Made by a program: the position numbers and the translations under genes. The notes beneath the pieces are model-generated. The model was not told the origin of the DNA. It did no database searches and was given only the letters and a program-made list of their open reading frames with translations. DNA of 64,000 bases from Rhytidiadelphus loreus (Eukaryota > Streptophyta > Bryopsida > Hypnales > Hylocomiaceae): NCBI GenBank assembly GCA_947034895.1, contig OX344763.1:51521025-51585024 (forward strand), in the 5' to 3' direction. Below are positions 48,901 to 58,559 of the stretch, one piece after another (position 1 is the stretch's first letter; each line of letters starts with the position of its first letter).

Positions 48901-49679
48901 ATAGGATTTACTTCAAAACCTAGGTTGGACCGGAAACTACGGAACATGTCTGTCATTTTGGTAGTTGGCATTATAAGTGCAAAACTCAATCAAGATGTAG
49001 TCTTTGAAGTTTGAATTGGAAAAAAATAGATTAATGATTTAAATTCAAAGTTTTAGAAAACATATTGAAGACACCAAAAAATGGCATAACAATATCTTTA
49101 AAAGGTAAAACATTCTTAAGTATAGATGTATAGGGCTACATTTTTTTTATGTATTGTATGAATGGAAAGAAGAAACAATGTTTTACATGAATCAATGATA
49201 TGCATATGACATATGTTGTTTAGGAGGTCTTTCACTTATTTCATAATTAACCATTTTAGAGTATTAATCTTACTACCTTTAACTGGAGCATTTAGAGGGT
49301 TGTTTTTGTCTTGGTCTTTGTATATTTGATCCGGGCTCAATAAGTTATTGAATGTTTGTACGTTTGAGACTTTGAGTTCAGTGTACTAGTGTAGGCAGGG
49401 TTTAAAATTCAACAAAATACTAAATTGTCAAGTGCACGTACATACAGGAAAGGATGGAATCAAAATACAATAATACCAAAGGTGAAATTGTTCTACGTAT
49501 AATTGATAAAATTAATTTGAATTCAAATTTGAGCCCTACTGAATATAAATTATTTTAAGGGATTGCAAGATTTTGTGTTTTTTTCTAATAAAAACATTGC
49601 CCAATGCCAACGACTTTTGTGAAAATGGGTGCAATTAGAATCAATAGAATGAATCAAATGTTAACATGAACTAGATGGC
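45966..49679. other. AT-rich non-coding DNA with a small minisatellite and telomere-like tract
   Basis: 48,036-48,240 is a GC-rich block with repeated 'ggtcttgatcagaccgagct' (48,074 and 48,131, partly 48,165), itself palindromic around TGATCA. 48,866-48,893 has degenerate TTTAGGG repeats. No gene supported. Confidence 0.5.
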
Positions 49680-49755
49680 CTTCCCATCCTCTAGACGCCC
49701 TGGACGGCCCTGGACGCTCTGTCCGTCCTCTCGACGGCCTCTCCGTCGACGTGAA
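49680..49755. repeat. Short CCGTC/GACGG dyad array upstream of the kinase-like gene
   Basis: Contains CTGGACGGCC, TGGACGCTCTGTCCG and CCGTCCTCTCGACGGCCT, the last identical to a unit of the 45.5-kb array. It ends 214 bases before the kinase-like ATG. Confidence 0.8.
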
Positions 49756-49968
49756 ATGGGTTTATAAGACTGTTTTTAGGGTACTTTTGCCACAGTCTCT
49801 CCTGCTCTGATGGTGCTCTCTTGTCTTGAATTGGTTGCAGTCCTTGCTTGCGAGCGCGGGTGCTGGGTAGAGGCTAGTTTGAGGAATAAGGGGGTCGGTT
49901 TTTCACTTTGTGGAAGCCGAATTCCTAATTCCTTTCATTTTGATTATTTGTTACTTGTTACTGTCACG

Positions 49969-51646
49969 ATGGCTGGTCGCGATTTCTCAAAGAGAAAAGT
50001 TGATGATTGGTGGACAGGTGTTGGAAATGCACTGAGGATGGACCCGAATGCGGAATCACCAGAGTCCGTTTCAGAGGCCGTAGTTGCAGAAGGGTCCATA
50101 GCTGTAGAAGGGGCCACAACTGCTGTGAGGGGCGGAGAGTCTTCGAAGGGGAAAAAAAAAAACGAAGGAGGCACAAGGCTACAAATCCGGAGAAGTGGCT
50201 AAGCAAGGGTGTAACGCGAAAATTGCATGAAGTGGCGTTGGATTTTTTTGAGCAGTATTCGATTTCACAGATGAACACAACATATGTCTCACGTGGATTA
50301 CAGGAAGTGGATGTCATTAAACAAAAGTTCCACCACATGTTCTGGACAATAATGAGCGCGGATGAGTGGCATGAAGACCGCACGAAAGAATGCTTTGATC
50401 ATTGGTTGGAGTCACAAGTGCAAACGTGTATCTTCAACCTTGCCCAAGTTGCGGAAAAAATAAAGGGCTTTCAGAAGAGTGTAGTGCCCAGACAACAAGC
50501 ATTGAATTTGTTGCACAAGAAGGTGTATTGGTGGCATGAAGCAATGCGTGGACTGTCTTCAAACAACATCCATTCCGCTCTATGGTTTCAACGAAGTCAG
50601 AATTTGGCCTTTGGTCAACAAGCTGCAGGAGAAGTTTTTTTTTTTAAAGAGGAGTGGTGGTGATTCCCTTGTCTAGCCATAGCAAACAAAGGGGGCATGG
50701 GAGGGTGCGCAAAGTATGTCTTCAAAATTCAAAACATATTCCTGAGAATATGGAATTAGCTAGGAAGTTAGCTTTGCACGTAGATGACTTGAAGAAGGCG
50801 AGGGAGAAGTTGTCCATCGAGGCATTGGTATGTCTATGCGAGCATCCAGGGGTCATCAAATTCTTTGCTATAAATGACATGACCATGAAGTGTTATTCGC
50901 AATGGTGGAATGGCGGTACTCTTGGCACCATGTTTACCCTTGATGAGAAGAACCGAGATCCAGATGAAATTGGAGAGGTGGCTTACGATGCAACTCCACA
51001 AACAATGCAAGCCATGAAACGACTCATGGCATATAGACGCAAGCGCACTGAATTTGCGTGGACAATGATTTGCATTGTGGATGCAGTGCAACAATGCTCT
51101 GTATTGCACAATGACATCACACCGGAGAACATTATGCTTCACTTTCCGAATGATGATGGAAGAACCGTGTGGATTGGTCTATGTGATTGAAGAATGGGTA
51201 GCCGCATCAACGAAGAAACCCCTTCTCTTTACCAATTCAATTGTCCAAGGAAGTTGCAGGCAACCCGAGCGCAACGTTGGTCGGTGGCTCCTGAGTTGAT
51301 GTACTTGACTGGAAAAACAGGAACTTCATCATCTCCTACTCGCAGGGTTAAGCCACCGTGTGTTAGTATACACACAGATGGATACTCCATAGGGAAATTG
51401 GCTACGAAGGTATGGAAAAAAGATCGCGGAAATCTAGAGATGATTCCGGACCTTACGGCATTTGGTGCATTTCAAACCATGTTGGGTAAATTGTGCAAGG
51501 TGGAGCCACTACGACAACGCTCGGTGACATATGTCGTGCAATGTCTAAGTGGTGCTTCAACGTTTTGGACACCACCCGTGGATTGCTACCGCGAGGCCCG
51601 CAAAGAACAAGACCTTCAAGAAGAGCAGGTGCGCAATGAAGATTAG
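49969..51646 (+). pseudogene. Protein-kinase-like gene, degenerate
   Basis: ATG at 49969 (MAGRDFSKRK). An N-terminal region of about 220 residues has no known domain. The kinase domain follows: 'GHGRVRKV' (glycine-rich loop, about 50,693), 'LSIEALVCLCEHPGVIKF' (alpha-C helix Glu and the following strand), 'WWNGGTLGTM' (hinge), 'LHNDITPENIMLHF' (catalytic loop HxD....N, 51,104-51,145), 'GLCD' then TGA where Trp is expected (CDW replacing DFG-type residues, 51,188-51,190), 'SVAPEL' (APE motif, about 51,290) and 'DGYSIGKLATKVWKK'. HxD and APE are kept but Arg of HRD is Asn, so it may have been a weak or pseudo-kinase even when intact. Breaks: a shift in the A9 run at about 50,153, a shift around the T run at about 50,640-50,660, and the TGA. 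Homologous kinase-like proteins exist, to my memory, in moss genomes; membership in a mobile element is inferred. Confidence 0.65.
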
Positions 51647-53064
51647 ATAATAGTGTATTACCATATAGTTGCAAAATTAATGTTTACTTAACACATGCGG
51701 TTATTATAGTATAGGCTTGAGGACATCCGTAGCAATGTAGCACACTTTGTGGCTTCAATGCATTTTGTACTCATTTTGGTTTATATAAAGTTATAAACGT
51801 ATTTTACCTAAACATTGAGTTGTAAAAAACTTCTTGTCTTCCCTAACTTTATCATTTAAATTGAGTTTAAACAAAAATCTTATATCTTTAGTACTAAAAA
51901 CTTTGAATTGTATATCACTACAAGAAATTTCAATTAGTTCTGTGACAAATTGTAATTGTCATCATTTTTGTTGCACTTCATGCCATAAATAAGTAAAAAT
52001 AGAAAAAACAACTCAAGAGATTCTAAATTTTTAGTTTTTTACAAGAGGTACAAATATCAATAGAGATTTCTAGTCAGAACAATTTTCAATTGGTTATTTT
52101 AGTTTTCACACCCGAAACTAGTAAACAACCACAAAGAAGGGCTTGAAGTCAAATTTGACTATCAAACCAAATTTATATTTTTATTGAAAATCAGCATAAT
52201 ATTTTAATATTTTTTCAGAACACACTTGAGAATTCATTTTCTATTTATTTATTTTTTTTCAGAAAATTTAATGGAAAAATGAATTTATTGTGATTTTATA
52301 AAGCTAAATGTGGAAATCAAATTTTATCAATTATAAAATGTATCAGAATAATTTTAAACTCTTACCATAAATGAAGGAATGAATAAAAAACATAGTTTTA
52401 TAATTTTAATTTTAATTAAATTTGAAAAAAAGAAAACATACATGAAAAAAACACCAGACTGTGTTATTTGGATTTTAACACATGGAGTTTTCAATTGCAA
52501 TAACTCTTTCAAATTTTGACCTCGATTCTTTCATATTCAAAAAAAATAATTCAAAAACAATAGTGCTCCAAACTCCAAAGGCCCAATTTTCCTTAAATCG
52601 CAGTGAAAGTTAATCTGAAATTTTAAAGCTAGCATTCAAAAAACTAGTTTTTCCAAGTTTGAATGCTAATATCTTTCAATCTATTCGGTCAAACTTCATG
52701 AAATTTTTACCACATGATAAAAAACATGTGAAGTATAAGATCTTACGGTTAGATGTTGTAAAAAACATTTTTTTCCGTATGTTGAGGCAAATGCAAGAGA
52801 AAAAACAGTTTTGCATTTTTTTTTGTGTAATGACTTCGGGACTTTAGGGGTAAATAGTTCCATGAAAATGAAAGGAACAAAAGTCATATTTCATATTAAT
52901 GCTGGTTTCAATATGCAAGGTATTGAGCCTCTAAAACCATTGCATTTGAAAACATGAAGACCCTATTGTCTTTTCATTTCCTCTCAACGTCTTCCATGCC
53001 TAAGAATGCGCACAGAAGTATTTGCATTTGCTTCTTCTACTATTGGTTCATTACCACCGATTTC
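51647..53064. other. AT-rich non-coding DNA
   Basis: Contains the 52,640-52,860 copy of the repeat also found at 42,590-42,800. No gene seen. Confidence 0.45.
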
Positions 53065-56000
53065 TTAGAGTGGACCTTGTCGAGGCACCGGCCCCTTGTA
53101 ATCACTATCTCCTAGAACCTCACCATCTTCACCTATAGTACCACCGATGGATGCACCATCATCATTGGAATGATTGGATGGTGCACTATCACTTTCGCTG
53201 GAGGCCTCAGAATTGCAGTTTCGTTGTGGTCGAGCTATAGAAGACAACGTCCGAAGAGGTCGTTGGCCCATTGCGTCCATAATGCCATCTGTATTGGGCC
53301 CTCCCGTTTGAACTTCTCTTAAAAATGATTGGGAAGTCGCTTCTTCCCTCCTCAGCCTTCTACGTGTTCTACTACTCACACGTTCACTGGTAGTACCTTG
53401 TGGTCGTGGACGCTTCCCTTGATTATTGGCATGTACAGGTGGCCGCAATGAAGTCGTATTTCTAGTCACACGCTGTGACACCATACCAGCCAATCGTGTA
53501 CCTATCGATGAAGTTGGTTCATGTGGACGAATTTCGGAGCTAGACGGCCTTGATGAACTTTGGATTTGTAGATTTTCCAATACTGGCATTTGCCGTTGTG
53601 CAACCAAGACTTGATTTGGAGGGGGCATATGTGCTTCTCCACCTTGAGGGGGCTCTTCTCTGCGGGTGGTCCTCATGGACAAGGACGGTGGTACTACTAT
53701 GTCTTCTTCATGTCCTCTTTCAACGTCAACCCCATCTCTTTCTATTGTGGCATCAACTTGTACATCCATAGGGTCTGGACTTAGTGGTCTCGGTGCCACA
53801 ACGTCCTTATATGTATTGCCCCCACTTGGCCCAGCATTCCACGTTTGTGGCATTCATGGTGGACTTCCTTGATGTCCCTCGAAGTCATTGTTGTTATTAT
53901 CCCCCTCTTCAAAGTCAAATACGGATGCATCAATTAGAGGACGCACTCCTCCCACCCCACGAAATCTATCAAACAGTGGCTCATCATCGTCATTGGAACT
54001 ATCATCTGAATCGTCATCATTGGGATCAGAGAGAACCGAACTACGGTCTAGACCATCAGATTCATCTGTCATGGAATCCTTTGACATCATGTTTTCAGTG
54101 TACCACCTTGTCGGATTTGCTGCAGGGTGATTGCAAGAAACACCTGTCCTATTTGTTGCGTTTTGTCACACCCTACTTTTTCATTTGCTTTTTTGCCATA
54201 ACTTTTGTATTTTAGCTTCAAATGACTCAAAAGTTTTAGGAGAGAAGCTCATAACCAAGATGTACCTTTTCTCGATTTTTGAGGATATTTCAAAAATATT
54301 TTATTATTTTTAAACAGCCCCAATATTTTTTCACAATGGCCAATTTAGGGTTTTTTGCACTCAACTATATCTTAATAAACGAATTTTGAGCTAAAATTTA
54401 GAGAGGATAGTCTCCGAGTACACTTTTAGCTACTGTCCAAAGGATATTTAAAAATACTTATTTTTAAGTCGTGTAGAAGTCCACAAAAAGAGCATCTTTG
54501 TGCATTTATTTTGAAGCGATGAAACACTTTTTTGGTGATTTTTTTGCTTACATATCATCAACAAAAAGTTATCTCACATGGTCTATTTTATTTGTTTTTT
54601 AAAAAAAAATCCTATTTTTTACAAATTAAAATGTCAGAAGTGGTATTTTCTTCACTAGAATTTTGGACATGCTTTTTATCCTAAAACGGGTGAAGAAAAT
54701 ACCACTTCTGACATTTTAATTTGTAAAAAATAGGATTTTTTTTTTAAAAAACAAATAAAATAGACCATGTGAGATAACTTTTTGTTGATGATATGTAAGC
54801 AAAAAAATCACCAAAAAAGTGTTTCATCGCTTCAAAATAAATGCACAAAGATGCTCTTTTTGTGGACTCCTACACGACTTAAAAATAAGTATTTTTAAAT
54901 TTCCTTTGGACAGTAGCTAAAAATGTACTAGGAAACTAACTTCTCTAAGTTTTAGCAAAAAGTTAGTTTTTTAGAATGAAAAAGATTGCAAAACCCCCCT
55001 AAATTGGCCATTGTGAGAAAATATCGGGGCTGTTTAAAAATAGTAAAATATTTTTGAAAAATCCTCAAAGATTAGTGAAGGTACATCTTAGTTATGAGGT
55101 TCTCTCCTTTAATTTTTGAATCATTTGGAGATAAAATACAAAAGTTATAATCAAAAATAAAATAAAAAACTAGGGTGTGACAATGGACTTTAATTGTTTC
55201 TTGCATTTACCCTGCAGCCCTTTCTCTAAGAGTCTTGGAATTGGTATAAATGTAAACCAATTCCTCAGTACACTCTGATGTCAATCTATTGCGTGATTTG
55301 TTGTGGACAAACAAATACATGCTCCAATTGCATTCACAAGACGATACAGAACACACTTGCGCGAGGATCTTTTTGGCAATCAATGCAAGTGTACGAGCAC
55401 CGGCTCCGAAAAGGTCCCACCATTCATGAGGCTGCAAATTCAAGGTGTTTACATCAAGAAGTCCACTGAAAATGCCTCGCCGATCTCTAAATGCTTGGTA
55501 CTCAGACAAAGCTAACGCAATGCTTGATCTCCAACAGCCAATTTGCGCAAAACTCTCAATATGGCTTCTCTTGCCTCATCATCATCCATTAGCAAGACTT
55601 CGTTAAGTAAAAAGGGATTCAATAGAGCCCCAACGTAATGCAAATCTGTCCTGAGCATGTCCCAGCACTTGTAGAAATCATCAATGGTGGAAATTGCATA
55701 CCGTGGCTCTAATGAAAATGGTGGATCCCTCAAAGATAAAACATGCTTTTCCACCTTTTTCATCACAAGCCATGCCTTGTCCAAGCACGGGTGCTTTCCA
55801 TCAAACTCTCGAAGAGCCATCAACACGAGCTCCACTATGTGCACAAAGTTTAAACATCTCCTCCAAAATTCATCCGTTCGCACATATCGTCGCACATCAT
55901 TAGCTTTTCTTTGCTTTTGACTGGATGCCAATCTCCGCGTGTACTCATTCCACTGCGGATCGTGGACTGTCGATTCTACCGCTTCCCTCACCTCCACCAA

Positions 56001-57164
56001 ACGTTTGATCATGAGGAACATGGTTGCAAAGCGTGTTTGAACGGGATTTTTCAAAACTTGATTAGGAGAATGTCGTCGAAAGATTGCAAGTGGCATGTGA
56101 TGCGTTCGAATGTATTTCACAATTGACTTGGCTTTTTTGACCATACTTGTAATCCAATCTTGTTTTCCCCAATCTTCAAGTAGAAGGTCAAGTACATGTG
56201 CTGAACACCCTTGAAAATATATGTGTGGAAATCTACGAATTAATAGAGCGCCAGCGGCCAACATGTTTGCTGCATTGTCTGTACAAACTTGTACCACGTT
56301 CTGTGCCCCTACCTCGTCAATGTAATTACCCATGCAATTAGCCACGTAAGTAGCATCTTTGCATTCGCCTGTTGTGTTTATCGATCCAAAAAATACCTCT
56401 CCACTTGTACATGCCAACATGACATTCATCAATGGTCGATGTGTAACATTGTCCCATCCATCAAAGCATATTGTAATGCCATACTTGTGGATTGGTGCCC
56501 TTGTCTTCTCTGCTACAATTGCTGCCACTTCGTCTTTTGTAGATTTTATGAGCTTTGTACGAAGTGCATGGTACGTTGGAGGTATGTAGCCAACTCTCGA
56601 TTCTGATGTTGATTTCACTGCATCCAGAAAAGCAGGATGCCTCACTACATTGAATGGTATATTGGCTTCATAGAAAAACTTAGCCCACTTCTTGTCTAGT
56701 ACTTGCTTGTTTGATGCATTCATTCCTTCTTGTACAGACAATTGCCTCATCGATCGACTATGGGTCAAATTAGGAATGGGCGCCTTTGATGATTGTATTT
56801 GAGAGCTTTGCCCCCTAGTGTTTTTTCCTCCATCATTTGCTGAGATTGAAGCATCAGGTTGTTGCTCGCCACGTACTACACTTGGTAGTATCGTTGATGG
56901 TGATGTCACTTCTACATCGCGTCCAGTTCCATACGAAGTGTCCGTAGGTATATGTCCTCCACAATTCCAAAACATTATCTTCACGGCTGCATTGACTTTA
57001 GTGCACGCTCTCACTCCCTGGACGTTGTCATTTCGTCTGTATCCCAAATGGAAAAGCAACCAATCCTTTCGATAGCTTAGCAAAGCTTCGCAAAACTTGC
57101 AAGCAACTTTTCCATCTGGCCGTAGTGTGTACCAAGGTTCCCACTGTGATCTTTCTCCACCCAT
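53065..57164 (-). pseudogene. hAT-superfamily transposase, interrupted by a foldback element
   Basis: The ATG at 57164 follows a polypyrimidine-TACAG acceptor (57,196), so there is a leader intron. Residues about 8-60 form a BED-type zinc finger ('VACKFC' ... H ... C). Near residue 235 'CFDGWDNVTHRPLMNVM' supplies the first catalytic Asp (DUF659/RNase H core), near 295 'VCTDNAANM' the second, and near 320 'CSAHVLDLLLEDWGK' the conserved C-x2-H motif. The hAT C-terminal dimerisation domain follows ('WWDLFGAG', 'CSSCECNWS'-like, 'NKSRNRL', 'ELVYIYTN', about 55,215-55,440). After the inserted foldback the frame resumes as 'ANPTRWYTEN' at 54,118, giving a long acidic, disordered tail to 53065. 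Breaks: a one-base frameshift near 55,515, the foldback at 54,125-55,212, and TGA at 53,854-53,856. Length without the insertion is about 1,000 residues. Upstream lies a CCGTC/GACGG array. Confidence 0.85.
54125..55212. mobile_element. Foldback (long inverted-repeat) transposon, 1,088 bp, TGCA target duplication
   Basis: Two arms of about 525-530 bases (54,125-54,655 and 54,690-55,212) separated by a 34-base loop. The inner 175 bases of each arm are almost perfectly complementary. Ends GGGTGATTGCAAGAAAC and its inverse. Flanked by TGCA at 54,121-54,124 and 55,213-55,216. Removing the element plus one TGCA restores the hAT frame (Arg-Ala-Ala-Ala-Asn-Pro). Same terminal family as the 35,634-36,390 element. 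It codes for nothing. Confidence 0.92.
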
Positions 57165-57449
57165 TGCTCTTATCTGTCCTCCTCTACCTGCCCCTGTACC
57201 AAAAAAAAGATTAGTATTCTGTTTGAAATGTGATGTGGAAACAACACTTGTTGCTCTCACAACAAGTGCCACCACAACACACTCTTCTTGGACTTCGCTC
57301 TACCGCAATGGTTGTACTCCAACCAAGTCATGAAAGGCAAAATCAACAAGGGAAAGTAATCTTGAATAGGCGGAAGTCCTTAATATACACCTTGAAGCCC
57401 TTTCTAAAACCCTAAATCCTAAACCCAACTAAATGGAGTGACGGCTGAT

Positions 57450-57910
57450 GGGGTGGACCCTAAACCCGCAGCCCCGCCAACGAAACTGTCCAAGCGGCGA
57501 CTGTCCCGTCCAACGATATTCCGATCCAGGGGACGGGACGGATTCCCGTCCAGTGGACGGTTTCCCGTCCAGTGGACGGTTTCCCATTCAGAGGACGGAT
57601 TCGTATCCAGGGGACGGATTACCGTCCTAGAGACGAGAATTCCGTCCAGGAGACAACTTCTTCGTCTAGAGACAATCTCTCCGTCCAGGGGACGGCCTCT
57701 TCGTCCACAGATGGGCTCTCCGTTCAAGAGACGGATGTCCATTCGGCGACGGAATGATCGTCCAGGAGACGACCCGACGCCGTCGCAGACTAGACAGACT
57801 TCATCTGTGCCGCAGATGGTCCCGTCAATATCGGCGACGGACTGTAACGCGTCAAGACGCGTCATGACATCCGGACGTAAAAAGCCAACATCACGTCCGG
57901 ATAGACAACC
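57450..57910. repeat. CCGTCC/GGACGG dyad array upstream of the hAT gene
   Basis: Repeated CCGTCCAG-N-GGACGG dyads, e.g. around 57,550-57,590 at 18-base spacing (ccgtccagtggacggttt twice), becoming 25-30 bases apart towards 57,780. It lies about 290 bases upstream of the hAT ATG. Confidence 0.85.
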
Positions 57911-57961
57911 CTGGTCGGGAAGTTCAAAAACAGAATGAAGCTACGCCGATATTTGCCTACT

Positions 57962-58191
57962 CCGATGACTGGTTTGAGGGGAAGGAGACGCTACCCCCAA
58001 AACCGTTCATTGTCTAAATCCTATGCAATACTAGAGGCCAAGCTAATGCAGACAAGTTACTGTATTTTTATGTAAAACTAGAGGCTAACACAATGAAGAC
58101 AAGTTACCTAAACTTAAAATACGTAAATCAAATACTTCTCTGATGACCGGTTTCGGGGGTAGCGTCTACTTCCCCCAAAACCAGTCATTGG
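57962..58191. mobile_element. Small MITE-like element, 230 bp, with about 50-bp palindromic termini
   Basis: 57,962-58,012 and 58,141-58,191 are inverted copies of each other (about 85 percent by eye), beginning CC(G/A)ATGACTGG. Each terminus is itself a near-palindrome (TGACTGGTTT-GGGG ... CCCC-AAACC-GTCA). The 128-base interior is unrelated and non-coding. No clear target duplication. Confidence 0.65.
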
Positions 58192-58559
58192 AGGAGGTTG
58201 CAGCGAGATTTTTACCTAGAAATTTTGTTTTCCGAGGATTGCAGTTGATAATTCATATAGGTTGCACAGTCAATGTAGAACTCTTTAATCTAGATTTTTG
58301 CTTCAACCCCAAAACCCAGGACTATAGTATAGGGGTTCTAATTCTAGGAAATGATCAAATAGTCTAATGTATTGTGGCTGAGGTCACTTGTTTTCTAGAA
58401 CAATGTGTGATTTACAAACAAATATTATGCAATTACACAAACAAAGGGAAGATATATAGATTTCACTCTTATTCCCAGAATACAATTTGGTTAACAGTCC
58501 ATTACATAATGCTATTGGACGCATGAGTGTAGTCCTAGTCCTGCCTAGTGTTCTAGGGG

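Noticed and set aside
53065..54090. Independent disordered-protein gene downstream of the hAT gene
   Set aside because: Once the foldback insertion and one TGCA are ignored, it continues the hAT frame exactly, so it is the C-terminal tail of that protein.
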